DNA from: Pseudomonas sp. BSw22131
GTDB lineage: Bacteria > Pseudomonadota > Gammaproteobacteria > Pseudomonadales > Pseudomonadaceae
Direction of reading: 5' to 3'
DNA length: 64,000 nucleotides
Assembly (NCBI RefSeq): GCF_026810445.1
Contig: NZ_CP113949.1
Span: 1,798,001-1,862,000, forward strand
The notes beneath the pieces were generated by a model, which saw only the letters and a program-made list of their open reading frames with translations, was not told where the DNA came from and made no database searches. The position numbers were made by a program, and so were the translations under genes. Within the stretch, counting starts at the first letter, position 1. Every line of letters begins with the position of its first letter. Positions 27,270 through 37,220 of the stretch are shown piece after piece.

Positions 27270-27938
27270 TCAGCGATTGCCTTCGGCTGCCAGGCGTCCG
27301 CGTTGCAGCACCGCCTGCCGGGACAGCCGCGCCGCCACCCGCGGGCTGTGCGTCACCATCAACAGGCTGGTGGGGCTGTCGGCGAGCAGGTCCAAAAGCA
27401 GTTGCAGCACGTCGTCGCTGGTGGCCTCGTCGAGATTGCCCGTGGGCTCGTCGGCCAGTAGGAGTGCGGGGCGAGAGGCGAGGGCGCGGCCGATGGCGAC
27501 GCGTTGTTGCTGGCCGCCGGACAACTGCTCGGGGTAGCGCTTGAGCAGATCGCCCAGCCCCAGCCGTTCGATCAGTTGCGCTTGCCACTCGGGATGCAAC
27601 CGGCCCGCGAGTCGCGCCTGAAACGCCAGATTGTCCTCGACCTTCAGGCTACCAATCAGGTTGAACTGCTGGAACACCAGGCCGATTTCCGTGCGGCGCC
27701 AGTTGGCCAGTTGCGCCTCGTTCATTCGGTCCAGACGCTGGCCTGCAACCTCAATGCTGCCGCTGTCGACCTGATCCAGCCCGGCAACCAGATGCAACAG
27801 CGTGCTTTTGCCGCTGCCGGATTCCCCCATCAGCGCCAGACTGGTGCCGTGCTCCAGCTGCAAGTCCACCCCTCGCAACACCGCCATCGGACCTTGCGCT
27901 GTGGCATAGCTCTTGAAAACGCCTTGGACTTGCAGCAT
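27270..27938 (-). CDS. ABC transporter ATPase, LolD-like
   Basis: This 222-residue ATPase has Walker A GESGSGKST, the Q-loop in VFQQFNLIGSLKVEDNLAF, the signature LSGGQQQR, Walker B ALLLADEP and the H-loop in MVTHSPRVA. It belongs to the LolD/MacB/FtsE group that drives FtsX-type permeases. It is the first gene of the three-gene exporter operon. Its stop and the permease start are one base apart. Confidence 0.92.
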   Translation of the reverse strand: MLQVQGVFKSYATAQGPMAVLRGVDLQLEHGTSLALMGESGSGKSTLLHLVAGLDQVDSGSIEVAGQRLDRMNEAQLANWRRTEIGLVFQQFNLIGSLKVEDNLAFQARLAGRLHPEWQAQLIERLGLGDLLKRYPEQLSGGQQQRVAIGRALASRPALLLADEPTGNLDEATSDDVLQLLLDLLADSPTSLLMVTHSPRVAARLSRQAVLQRGRLAAEGNR

Positions 27939-28109
27939 CGGGGATTCGCCTGAGGTGGGATGAGGCAGAGGATAGCGCTTTGAGGTCGGCGCAGGAGAAG
28001 CGTTCGCTCAATCGTCGGCAAATCAGACTCCCACGCCCTGCGGACAGAATCAAAAGCCCTGATTCTGAAACCCGGCCATGCTCGGCGAAAACAGCGTCTC
28101 TGCAATGGC

Positions 28110-30086
28110 TTATTTGCCGCGGATCAGCTTGCGCAGCATGAAGCGATTAGGGTGGCAGGCTTCGGCCACGGCGCGAGGCAATGGCAGCGGTTCGTTGTCC
28201 AGCCATGCGGCGATCAACTCACCTGACAACGGCGCTGTGATCAGCCCGCGTGAGCCGTGGCCGCTGTTGATGTACAGCCCGTCGATCCACGGGCATTCGA
28301 TGTCTGGGACCTGACGCGCGTCTTTGCCCAGCACCGCATACGCTTCGAGAAACGCCTGTTGATCCGCCAATGGCCCGACAATCGGCAAGTAATCGGGGCT
28401 GGTACAGCGAAACGCCGCACGTCCTTCAAGCGCGTCATCGGCCAGGTTATCGACTTGAAGGCGTTCGACCAGGTCTTCTGAAATTTCCCTGAGCAAATCC
28501 AGATTGCCCACATGCTCTGCGACCGTTGGGGTCAGATCGTCCGATTTGAAATCAAAGCTGGCGCCCAGGGTGTGCTCGCCCAGTCGGCTTGGTACCACGT
28601 AACCTTCCGCGCACACCACGGTGCTCAGCGAGGCGCTCACATCGGTGGCGTTCAAGTGGGTGATCTGTCCGCGAATCCGCTTCAGCGGCAGTTCGGCGCT
28701 GGCCGGAAAACGCTTGACCTCGGCCGCGCCTGCCAGCACTACCACGGGTGCAGCCTCCAGCAGGCGGTCGCCATCCCACGCCTGCCATAGACCGTTTTCA
28801 CGACGCAGTTCGATCACTTCCTGATGCGTCAGCACCTGAATATTTTTATCCGCTGCCTGATGAAGACACAGCGCCGGTGGGTGCACCCAGCCACCTTGAG
28901 GATAAAACACGCCGCCGGACTTCAGGCTGATGCCGGCCCGTGCCTGCGCCGTTTCCAGGTCCATGATTTGCAAGACATCTGACGGGAAAGCCCGCGCCAA
29001 TTGCGCCTGCCGCTCGGCTTCCTTGTCGTCGAACGCCAGCTGCAACACGCCGCAGTCATCCCAATCCACGCCGCGCTGCAAGCGTTCAAGCAAGCGCCGG
29101 GTGTGACCGAAACCGCTGAGGATCATCTGCGACAGTGCCGTGCCGTGAGCCGACAGCTTGAGGTAAAGCACGCCCTGAAGATTGCCCGACGCTTCCTGCG
29201 CCACCTCTGCGTGGCGCTCGATCAGGCTGACCTGCCAGCCCCGTGCCGCGAGGCTGGCCGCCGTGGCGCATCCGGCCAGGCCTGCGCCGATGACCAACGC
29301 CTTGCGCGCGTCCTGCACGACGGGCGGGCGCGTAAACCATGGTTTGCTGGCAGACGGCGTCGGCACGTCTTGCGGCCAGCCGACAAATATGCCTCTGAGC
29401 ACCTCCCACTTATGACCGATTCCCGGTACGCGCTTCATCTTGAAACCTGCCGCGTTCAGCGAGCGCCTGACCCAACCGGTGCTGGTGAACGTGGCAATTG
29501 TGGAATCAGGGGCCGCCAGTCGCGCCAGCTCAGCGAACAACTCGGGGGTCCACATTTCCGGATTTTTCGCCGGCGCAAAACCGTCGAGAAACCACGCGTC
29601 AATCTGGCCGTCCATCTGCGGGAGTATCTGTAACGCATCGCCAATCAACAGCGTCAGCGTGACGCGGCCACCCTCGAACACGAAGCGCTGAAAGCCCTCG
29701 TGCACGGCCACGTATTGCGTCAGCAGCTGATCTGCAAACACGCTCAGCTCAGGCCACAACGCCAGCGCGCGTTGCAGATCATCCAGGCTCAACGGGTATT
29801 TTTCGACGCTCACAAACTGCAACCGGGCGCCGGGCACAGCGCAGGCTTCGAACAGTTGCCAGGCACATAGAAAATTCAGTCCGGTGCCAAAACCGGTTTC
29901 GCCGATCACCAGACGCCCATCGCTGGGCAGCGCCTTGAAACGCTCGTCCAGCCGGTTCTGGGTGAGGAACACATGCCGCGTTTCAGCCAGGCCGGATTCG
30001 GTGGAAAAGTACACGTCGGCAAAGGCACGGGAATGCGGATTGCCGTGTTCGTCCCAGTCTATCTGGGCGTGATGGGTGGTGGTCAT
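28110..30086 (-). CDS. mnmC: Bifunctional tRNA 5-methylaminomethyl-2-thiouridine biosynthesis protein MnmC
   Basis: This 658-residue protein has an N-terminal methyltransferase domain (about 1-240, with IGETGFGTGLNFLCAWQ and DAWFLDGFAPAKNPEMW) and a C-terminal FAD oxidoreductase domain (about 260-650, with ALVIGAGLAGCATAASLA). Together they finish the wobble modification mnm5s2U34 in the cytoplasm. The start MTTTHHAQIDWDEHGNP is taken at 30086, not the 15-codon longer frame. The gene stands alone, divergent from the polyphosphate kinase gene. Confidence 0.95.
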   Translation of the reverse strand: MTTTHHAQIDWDEHGNPHSRAFADVYFSTESGLAETRHVFLTQNRLDERFKALPSDGRLVIGETGFGTGLNFLCAWQLFEACAVPGARLQFVSVEKYPLSLDDLQRALALWPELSVFADQLLTQYVAVHEGFQRFVFEGGRVTLTLLIGDALQILPQMDGQIDAWFLDGFAPAKNPEMWTPELFAELARLAAPDSTIATFTSTGWVRRSLNAAGFKMKRVPGIGHKWEVLRGIFVGWPQDVPTPSASKPWFTRPPVVQDARKALVIGAGLAGCATAASLAARGWQVSLIERHAEVAQEASGNLQGVLYLKLSAHGTALSQMILSGFGHTRRLLERLQRGVDWDDCGVLQLAFDDKEAERQAQLARAFPSDVLQIMDLETAQARAGISLKSGGVFYPQGGWVHPPALCLHQAADKNIQVLTHQEVIELRRENGLWQAWDGDRLLEAAPVVVLAGAAEVKRFPASAELPLKRIRGQITHLNATDVSASLSTVVCAEGYVVPSRLGEHTLGASFDFKSDDLTPTVAEHVGNLDLLREISEDLVERLQVDNLADDALEGRAAFRCTSPDYLPIVGPLADQQAFLEAYAVLGKDARQVPDIECPWIDGLYINSGHGSRGLITAPLSGELIAAWLDNEPLPLPRAVAEACHPNRFMLRKLIRGK

Positions 30087-30298
30087 GGCGGGCTCGGCGC
30101 AAAGAGGCGGCAATCTTAACGCCCCGGCCACCTTCGAGCGAGGCTTGCCGGCGACGGGCTGAATGACGCGATTTGAGTTCGCAGGGATTGAACTGCTGTG
30201 GCGGTGGTCCTACCTTTCATTGCCCAGCCTGCTTGCCCATGGAACCTCACCCCTCCAGCGCGGCCGCCAGGCCAGGGTCACTGTCACGGGAGCCACGC

Positions 30299-31801
30299 AT
30301 GTTTGAATCTGCCGAAATTGGTCACACCATCGACAAAGACACCTACGACGCTGAGGTTCCGGCCCTGCGCGAGGCGCTGCTCGAAGCACAATACGAGCTG
30401 CACGAGCAGGGTAAACGCCAGATCATCGTGTTGATCAATGGCATTGAGGGCGCCGGCAAGGGCGAGACGGTCAAGCTGCTCAACGAGTGGATGGACCCGC
30501 GTTATATAGAAGTACGCACCTTCGATCAGCAGACCGACGAGGAACTGGCTCATCCGCCGGTCTGGCGCTATTGGCGCCAGTTGCCGCCCAAGGGCCGGAT
30601 CGGGGTTTTCTTCGGTAACTGGTACAGCCAGATGATTCAGGGGCGGGTGCACGGCGAGTTCAAAGGCCCGGTACTGGATCAGGCGATCAACGCCGCCGAA
30701 CGGCTTGAAAAGATGCTGACCGACGAAGGCGCGGTGATCTTCAAGTTTTGGTTTCACCTGTCCAAAAAAGACATGAAGTTGCGCCTCAAGACCCTGCGCG
30801 ACGATCCGCTGCACAGTTGGCGTATCAGCCCGCTCGACTGGCAGCAATCGAAGACTTACGACAAATTCGTGCGGGTTGGCGAGCGGGTGTTGCGTCGGAC
30901 CAGCCGTGACTACGCGCCATGGCATGTGATCGAAGGCGTCGACGCTCACTATCGCGCCCTCACGGTTGGCCGTCTGCTGCTGGAGGGCATGCAAAATGCG
31001 CTGAAAACCGTTGAAAGTGATGCGCATATGGTCAACCTGGGTCCGTTGCCGGGCGACGGCACCGAGCTGACGTTGCTCGACAGCCTGGATATGACCCTGA
31101 GCCTGGAAAAGGATGAATACGACGAACAGCTGATCACCGAACAGGCGCGTCTGTCAGGTTTGATGCGCGATAAGCGCATGCGTCGACATGCCTTGGTGGC
31201 GGTGTTCGAAGGCAACGATGCGGCGGGCAAGGGCGGTGCGATCAAGCGTGCGGCCGCTGCGCTTGACCCTCGTCAATACAACATCGTGCCGATTGCGGCG
31301 CCCACCGAGGACGAGCGCGCGCAGCCTTATCTGTGGCGGTTCTGGCGGCAGATTCCGCCGAGGGGCAAGTTCACGATTTTCGACCGTTCGTGGTACGGCC
31401 GGGTGTTGGTCGAGCGCGTCGAGGGGTTTTGCAGCGAAGCGGATTGGCTGAGGGCGTATAGCGAGATCAACGATTTTGAAGAGCAGCTCACCGATGCCGG
31501 CATCGTCGTGGTGAAGTTCTGGCTGGCGATTGACGAAAAGACTCAGCTGGAGCGTTTCGAGGCGCGCGAGAAGATCCCCTTCAAGCGCTACAAAATCACT
31601 GAGGACGACTGGCGCAACCGCAGCAAATGGCCGATGTACCGCGAGGCTGTTCGCGACATGGTTGATCGCACCAGTACCGAAATCGCCCCGTGGACGCTGG
31701 TCGAAGCCAACGACAAACGCTGGGCAAGGGTGAAAGTGCTGCGCACGATCAACGATGCGCTTGAGGCAGCGTTTGAGAAAGACCAGAAGAAGGGGAGGTA
31801 G
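30299..31801 (+). CDS. pap: Polyphosphate:AMP phosphotransferase (double PPK2)
   Basis: This 500-residue protein is two fused PPK2 domains, each with its own P-loop: GIEGAGKGETVK in the N-terminal half and GNDAAGKGGAIK in the C-terminal half, with the lid/Walker B regions GNWYSQMIQGRV and FDRSWYGRVLVERV. The fused form phosphorylates AMP to ADP with polyphosphate. ATG at 30299 follows CGGGAG at good spacing; the open frame of 42 codons upstream lacks family similarity. It is a single-gene unit. Confidence 0.93.
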   Translation: MFESAEIGHTIDKDTYDAEVPALREALLEAQYELHEQGKRQIIVLINGIEGAGKGETVKLLNEWMDPRYIEVRTFDQQTDEELAHPPVWRYWRQLPPKGRIGVFFGNWYSQMIQGRVHGEFKGPVLDQAINAAERLEKMLTDEGAVIFKFWFHLSKKDMKLRLKTLRDDPLHSWRISPLDWQQSKTYDKFVRVGERVLRRTSRDYAPWHVIEGVDAHYRALTVGRLLLEGMQNALKTVESDAHMVNLGPLPGDGTELTLLDSLDMTLSLEKDEYDEQLITEQARLSGLMRDKRMRRHALVAVFEGNDAAGKGGAIKRAAAALDPRQYNIVPIAAPTEDERAQPYLWRFWRQIPPRGKFTIFDRSWYGRVLVERVEGFCSEADWLRAYSEINDFEEQLTDAGIVVVKFWLAIDEKTQLERFEAREKIPFKRYKITEDDWRNRSKWPMYREAVRDMVDRTSTEIAPWTLVEANDKRWARVKVLRTINDALEAAFEKDQKKGR

Positions 31802-31888
31802 CGGCCCTGAACCAGTCGCCTCGATCTATCTGAACAAATTCAAGGGTGCGCTCGCCCCGGATTTTACGTGTCCGGTAGATGAAAAAAC

Positions 31889-33241
31889 TCACCGCTCCCG
31901 CAATGCTTCAGTCCTGGCTTTCAACACCGGTTTGAGCAGGTAATCCATCACGCTTTTTTCACCGGTCATGATGTCCACAGTGGCAACCATACCCGGAATG
32001 ATCAGCAGCGGTTTCGCATCGCCGCCCAAGTGGTTTTTGTCGGTGCGCACCTGGATCAGATAAAAACTGTTGCCCTTGTCGTCAGTTACTGTGTCGGCGC
32101 CGATCAGCTCCAGCTTGGCTGGCAGCCCGCCATAAATGGTGTAGTCATACGCGCTGAACTTGACCATGGCTTTCTGACCCGGATGCAGGAAGGCCACGTC
32201 CTGCGGCCGGACCTTGGCCTCGATCAGCAGGTTGTCTTCAAGCGGTACGATTTCCACCAGATCACTGCCCGGCTGAACCACGCCGCCGATGGTGTTCACC
32301 TTCAACGTTTTGACGATGCCGCGCATCGGTGCCGTGACCGTGGTGCGTGTCACGCGGTCGTCGATGGCGATGCTGGTCGCACTGGCTTTGGACAGGTCAG
32401 CGCGTTTGTCGTTGAGGTCTTTCGAGGCATCAGAGCGGAAGCTGTCGGTGGATTCCTGGATCTTGCTCTTGATCTCGTTGATCGCCGATTCCGCACGCGG
32501 AATGGCCAGTGACGTCGCGTCCAGTGAACCCCGCGCCTCGGCCGCCTTGCCCTTGAGACGAATGATTTCAACCGGCGACACCGCGCCACTGGCAATCAGT
32601 GGCGTGGACATCGCCAGCTCCTGCTGAATGAACCCGAGCGAATTGCGGTATTGATCCTGTTTGGAACGAAACTCGGCCAGTTCCTGCTGTTTTTGCCGAA
32701 GTTGTTCTTGCAGCGTGCGTTGCTCGCTGGCCAGCCGCCGTTGTCGCGAGTCGTAGAACGATTGCTCGTCAGCTGCCACTTGCGGGGCTTTTGCCAGCAC
32801 TTCAGCGGACGGCCTGAACGGCTTGCCTTCGGCCTCTGCCGACAGCCGCTCCACTTGCGCCGTCAGCGTGTAGCGGTCCACTTCGCTCTCGCCCTTGTTG
32901 GACAGAAACCGCGTGTCGTCCAGGCGCAGCAGGGTGTCGCCCTTGTTCACCATCTGCCCTTCGCGGACGAATATTTCGGTGACGATCCCGCCTTCCAGGT
33001 TTTGAATCACCTGCACCTTGCTCGACGGAATAGCCTTGCCTTCGCCCATGGTGACTTCCTGAATCACGGCAAATCTGGCCCACACCAAAGCGCTGAGAAT
33101 CAATGCGGCGGCGATCCACACCGTCAGCCTCGACCTGCGCGATGAATCCTGCGCGACCACGCCCGCAACCTCGGGCATGAACTCGTTATCGACCCGATTG
33201 CCGGGACGAAAGTAGCTGTTGTAGCTCTGCGCGGATGACAT
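31889..33241 (-). CDS. Type I secretion adaptor, HlyD/LapC family
   Basis: This 450-residue membrane-fusion protein has one N-terminal membrane helix (about 40-60, LTVWIAAALILSALVWARFA), a lipoyl-like half (KVQVIQNLEGGIVTEIFVREGQMVNKGD), a long coiled coil (about 145-320) and a C-terminal beta domain (VRPQDVAFLHPGQKAMVKFS). It bridges the ABC ATPase and TolC-like protein across the periplasm. It is last in a three-gene operon and starts 12 bases after the ATPase stop. Export of the divergent RTX adhesin is the expected role. Confidence 0.92.
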   Translation of the reverse strand: MSSAQSYNSYFRPGNRVDNEFMPEVAGVVAQDSSRRSRLTVWIAAALILSALVWARFAVIQEVTMGEGKAIPSSKVQVIQNLEGGIVTEIFVREGQMVNKGDTLLRLDDTRFLSNKGESEVDRYTLTAQVERLSAEAEGKPFRPSAEVLAKAPQVAADEQSFYDSRQRRLASEQRTLQEQLRQKQQELAEFRSKQDQYRNSLGFIQQELAMSTPLIASGAVSPVEIIRLKGKAAEARGSLDATSLAIPRAESAINEIKSKIQESTDSFRSDASKDLNDKRADLSKASATSIAIDDRVTRTTVTAPMRGIVKTLKVNTIGGVVQPGSDLVEIVPLEDNLLIEAKVRPQDVAFLHPGQKAMVKFSAYDYTIYGGLPAKLELIGADTVTDDKGNSFYLIQVRTDKNHLGGDAKPLLIIPGMVATVDIMTGEKSVMDYLLKPVLKARTEALRER

Positions 33242-33253
33242 GGGGAACGCTCC

Positions 33254-35416
33254 TTAAACCGTGGCCTGGCCGACACGGCCCTTGCGCAGTGCTTCGACGA
33301 CCTGCTCTTTGGGGCCGTCGGCAACCACGCGTCCGTTGTCCAGCACCACCAGCCGGTCGACCAGGCTCAGCATCGACATGCGGTGGGTCACCAGCAGCAG
33401 CGTTTTGCCTTGCATCAGCGTGGCCAGCTTGTGCCGAAGCATGTCTTCGCTGGCGTTGTCCATGTGACTGGTGGGCTCGTCGAGCAGCATGATCGGCGGA
33501 TCGAGCAACAGCGCCCGTGCCAGCAACACGGCCTGACGCTGACCGCCCGACAGCAATTGGCCGCGCTCGCCCACCGGTCGGTCAAAGCCCAGCGGATGAT
33601 GCCGCGCCAGCTCGCCGACACCGGTCAATTCAGCCACTTCAAGCATTCGCGCATCGCTGACAAAACGCGCGCCCAGCGTCAGGTTATCGCGCAGACTTCC
33701 CGCCAGCAGGGGTAGGTCATGGGCGACATAACCCATCTGCTGGCGCAAATCAGTCACGTCCACCTGGCGTAAATCCAGGCCGTCCAGCAGCAGTTGTCCT
33801 TCGTTCGGCGTATAAAACCCCATCAACAGGCGCGCCAGTGTGCTTTTGCCCGAACCGCTGCGACCGATGATGCCGATGCGCTCGCCGGGTTTCACATTGA
33901 GCGTGACCTCGGTCAGGGCCTGCGCGCCTTGGCCGCCGTAACTGAAACTGGCCTTGACCACGTTGATCGCGCCGTTGAGCCGCACGTGTTCCAGCGGACG
34001 TTTAGAGGTGTCGCGCTCCTGCGGCAAAGACATCAGCGCATCAGTGCTTTTCATGGTCACTTGCGCTTGCTGGTAGCGGGTGATCAGCCCGGCAATCTGC
34101 CCCAGCGGCGCCAGCACCCGACTGCCAAGCATGTAACTGGCCACCAGCGCGCCGACACTCAGGTTGCCGGCGATGATGATGTAAACCCCGGCCACAATCG
34201 TCGCCATGCCCGAGAACTGCTGAATGAACAACGTACCGTTGCTGGCCAGCGCCGACAGATCGCGTGCATGACTGTCCAGGCGGGTGAGGGCGCCGTGGGT
34301 CGATTCCCATGTGTGCTGGCGCTCGCTTTCGGCGCCGCAGGCTTTCAGTGTTTCCAGGCCGCCAAGGGTTTCCACCAGCAAGGCCTGGCGCTCGGCACCC
34401 AGGGCGAGGCTTTTTTCCACGGTGTCACGCAAGCGGGTCTGGATGATCCAGGCGAACAGGATAGTGATCGGAAACGCGCACAGCGGGATCACCACCAGCC
34501 AGCCGCCCAGCAACCCGATCACCACCAGCATCAGGATCGCGAACGGCAGGTCGATGATGCTGGTCAGGGTCACGGCGGTGAGAAACTCACGCAGGCCCTG
34601 AAAGTCGTGAATGCTCTGGGCAAAGCCGCCAATGCTCGCGGGTCGGGCTTTCATCGACATGCCGGTGATGCGCTCGAACAGCGTGGCCGACAGAATCACG
34701 TCAGTCTTCTTGCCGGCCTGATCGAGCAAGTGCGCGCGCACCAGGCGCAAGGTCAGTTCAAAGGCGGTGCCGATCAGCAGTCCGATGGCCAACACCCACA
34801 ACGTGGAAGTCGCCTGATTGGGCACTACGCGGTCGTAAGTCTGCATCACAAACAGCGGCACCATCAGGCCCAGCAGGTTGATCAGAAAACTGGCGAGAAT
34901 GGCGTCGCTGTACAACCAGCGGGACAACTTGAGGGTGTCACGAAACCAGGCGTCAACCCGCGGCACCAAGGGCGCGCGCAGGTTTTCCAGGTCATGGCGG
35001 GGACGTGCATAAAGCGCCTGGCCGGTGTAAATCGCCCGCAACTCTTCGCGAGTGACGCGTTGCTCGCCACCCTCCGATTCGCTCGGCAGGATCAACGCGC
35101 GACCGTCTTCTTCCCAGCGTCTGAGTACCGCGCAGCGATTGCCCTTGAGTAGCAGTAATACGGGCAGATTCAGACCGTCGATCGCGTTCAGGTCGCGGCG
35201 CAACAAACGTGCCTGCAAACCTGCGCGGGCGGCGGCGCGAGGCAGAAGTTCGACATCAAGGCGCTGCTGCGCCAAGGGCAGACCGGCGCTCAGGCTGGTA
35301 CGGCTGGCGCTGCAATCGTGCAGATTGCACAGGATCAGCAAACCGTCGAGGAGTGGGTCGTCGAAATTCGAACGCGGGTCAATCGGGTGCGGTAGTTCGA
35401 TGCTCATGCTGGTCAC
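33254..35416 (-). CDS. Type I secretion ATPase/permease, LapB family
   Basis: This 720-residue exporter has an N-terminal C39-like domain (about 1-140) lacking a catalytic cysteine at the usual place (hence non-peptidase), a six-helix membrane domain (about 160-450) and an ATPase domain (about 480-715) with GRSGSGKST, LLSGGQRQA and IMLLDEPTSHMD. Degenerate C39 domains are typical for RTX adhesin exporters. The GTG at 35416 is chosen because GGGGAG lies six to seven bases upstream; an ATG three codons later would be too far from it. Confidence 0.93.
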   Translation of the reverse strand: MTSMSIELPHPIDPRSNFDDPLLDGLLILCNLHDCSASRTSLSAGLPLAQQRLDVELLPRAAARAGLQARLLRRDLNAIDGLNLPVLLLLKGNRCAVLRRWEEDGRALILPSESEGGEQRVTREELRAIYTGQALYARPRHDLENLRAPLVPRVDAWFRDTLKLSRWLYSDAILASFLINLLGLMVPLFVMQTYDRVVPNQATSTLWVLAIGLLIGTAFELTLRLVRAHLLDQAGKKTDVILSATLFERITGMSMKARPASIGGFAQSIHDFQGLREFLTAVTLTSIIDLPFAILMLVVIGLLGGWLVVIPLCAFPITILFAWIIQTRLRDTVEKSLALGAERQALLVETLGGLETLKACGAESERQHTWESTHGALTRLDSHARDLSALASNGTLFIQQFSGMATIVAGVYIIIAGNLSVGALVASYMLGSRVLAPLGQIAGLITRYQQAQVTMKSTDALMSLPQERDTSKRPLEHVRLNGAINVVKASFSYGGQGAQALTEVTLNVKPGERIGIIGRSGSGKSTLARLLMGFYTPNEGQLLLDGLDLRQVDVTDLRQQMGYVAHDLPLLAGSLRDNLTLGARFVSDARMLEVAELTGVGELARHHPLGFDRPVGERGQLLSGGQRQAVLLARALLLDPPIMLLDEPTSHMDNASEDMLRHKLATLMQGKTLLLVTHRMSMLSLVDRLVVLDNGRVVADGPKEQVVEALRKGRVGQATV

Positions 35417-35443
35417 AGGCTTCTCCCCGGCGCAGACGCGCGA

Positions 35444-36799
35444 CTACTTCAGGTCTGGCAGGCGGGCTTCGCTTTTGATTTCCGTCATGGCGACGGCTTC
35501 GGCGGGCAGTACAACCCGTGCCTTGCGCAGCAACTCGCCTTCGGTGGCCAGCACGCGGTACATCGAATATTCCTCGGTGTAGCGCAGTTCGGTGTAGCGG
35601 CGCGAGGCGTTGTACAGCTCGTTTTCGCTGTCCAGCAGGTCGAGGAGAGTGCGTTGCCCCAGGCCGAACTGGTCTTGGTAGGCGGTGCGAACGCGGGTGG
35701 TGGTTTCGGCGTATTCGCGGGCAATCGGCGTCTGGGTGCGCGCGTTGTTCATGGCGTTCCAGGCCAGGGACAGGTTTTCGTTGAGCATGCGCAGGGCGTT
35801 GTTGCGGATGTCCATCGCCTGGCCGGTTTTATACGAATCGGACCGCAGGCGCGCCTGGTCGCGGTTGCCGTTGTAAAGGTTGTAATTCATCACCACGGCG
35901 GCCCGCCACTCGTTGTCGTGGCCTTCTTCGCCGGAAATGTTGTTGTTGGCGCCGACCGCCAGCTCACCGTCAAAGCGCGGGTAGAACGGCGATTTAGCGA
36001 CTTCGTATTGTTTCTCGGCCGCCTGCACATCAGCCTGCGCAGACTTCAGGTAGGGGTTGTTGGCCAGCATGCTTTGTTTGGCATCCGGCAGGCTTTTGGA
36101 CACTTCGCCTTTGATCGACGGCGGCGTTTCCAGCTCGTCGGGCATCTTGCCCACGGCACTGAAGAAGTTGGCTTCGGCGTCTGCCAGATCGACTTGCGCG
36201 GTGTAGAAGTTGTTCTCCGCCAGCGCGCGACGGGCTTTGGACTGATCGCGGTCGGCGTTGCTGCCGATGCCTTGGTTGCTGCGCAGACCAATCTGGTCAT
36301 TGATGCGCAAATGCGCCTGCAGGTTGTTCTTCGCCAGGCCCAGCAGCTCGCGACGCTTGAGTACTTCGAGATAGACCTCGATGGCCCGCAGGGCCAGGTC
36401 TTCGGAGGTGCCGCGCAGGTAATACGCCCGCGAGTTAACCACCGCTTCGGTGCGAGCTACCTCGTTTTTGGTATTGAAGCCGTCGAACAGCATCTGCCGC
36501 AGACGCAATTCCGACTGGGTGTAATTGAGTGTTTCTTCATTGTGATTGCCGACAAAGCGGGTCGTGGGGCTGTCGGTGTGCTGACGTCCGTAGGCAGCAT
36601 TCAAGTCGACCACCGGGCGGTACCCGCCTTTGGCGAATTTGACGTCTTCGTCTGCTGACAACCGGTTGTTTACGTTCGAGCGAATTTCCGGGTGGTAGTC
36701 GATGGTGTTCTGTATCGCCTGAGTCAACGACATGGCTTGCGCTTGAGCGCAGCTCACCGCCAACACGACTGCAATGTAGAGCGGGGTCAATTCGCGCAT
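35444..36799 (-). CDS. TolC-family outer-membrane channel, LapE/AggA type
   Basis: This 451-residue protein has a signal peptide of about 22 residues (ending AQAQA), then two outer-membrane-efflux repeats, with LTQAIQNTIDYHPEI at the start of the first and QFGLGQRTLLDLLDSENELY in the second. It is the outer-membrane part of the type I system with the two genes behind it (27 and 12 bases apart). In the Lap system the retention-module adhesin stays threaded in this channel until proteolysis. Confidence 0.92.
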   Translation of the reverse strand: MRELTPLYIAVVLAVSCAQAQAMSLTQAIQNTIDYHPEIRSNVNNRLSADEDVKFAKGGYRPVVDLNAAYGRQHTDSPTTRFVGNHNEETLNYTQSELRLRQMLFDGFNTKNEVARTEAVVNSRAYYLRGTSEDLALRAIEVYLEVLKRRELLGLAKNNLQAHLRINDQIGLRSNQGIGSNADRDQSKARRALAENNFYTAQVDLADAEANFFSAVGKMPDELETPPSIKGEVSKSLPDAKQSMLANNPYLKSAQADVQAAEKQYEVAKSPFYPRFDGELAVGANNNISGEEGHDNEWRAAVVMNYNLYNGNRDQARLRSDSYKTGQAMDIRNNALRMLNENLSLAWNAMNNARTQTPIAREYAETTTRVRTAYQDQFGLGQRTLLDLLDSENELYNASRRYTELRYTEEYSMYRVLATEGELLRKARVVLPAEAVAMTEIKSEARLPDLK

Positions 36800-37220
36800 G
36801 AAGACTTCTCCCTGGAATGATGTCTTGCTGCTATCGCCAAAAAACCGACGAGCCTTGCGGTTAAAACCGTATCAGGTTTGTAACATCACAGCTAAGAACA
36901 ACTTTTGGAAATAGTCAGACGTTTTTTTCATAAGAGTTATTCCAAAAAAAACTTATGCGGATTCTCTTTTTCGGGCGATTGTCCGTCCCAGTATTGACGT
37001 CTATTCAAGGTATTACGGGGGCCTCGTGGTTATTGTTAGAAGTTCAACGGAAATTTGACGGCGAGTAGCGGGTCAGTTTTTCGAGTTAAAACTTGAAAAG
37101 ATTCAGCGACATAAAATTGTCGTTTGATGCTTGAGCTGAACCGATATTGTTATTTATCCGAACAATTTATGTTTCGCTCGTAACATTTTTGATCCGGGAA
37201 TGCAGCGAAAGGGAGTGGAT
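36800..37220. promoter_or_regulatory. Divergent control region between TolC-like gene and adhesin gene
   Basis: This 421-base AT-rich region must hold promoters for both the secretion operon and the adhesin. It includes a bulged inverted repeat, CATAAG ... CTTATG (36929-36957), and a GAGTTAAAACTTG partial palindrome at about 37082-37095. No sigma-54 site or clear FleQ site was recognised. The adhesin gene has GGGAG at 37211-37215 before its ATG. Confidence 0.5.

Noticed and set aside
33254..35416. Peptidase activity of the C39-like domain in the secretion ATPase
   Set aside because: No catalytic cysteine-histidine pair is present in the expected places, as in other RTX adhesin exporters.
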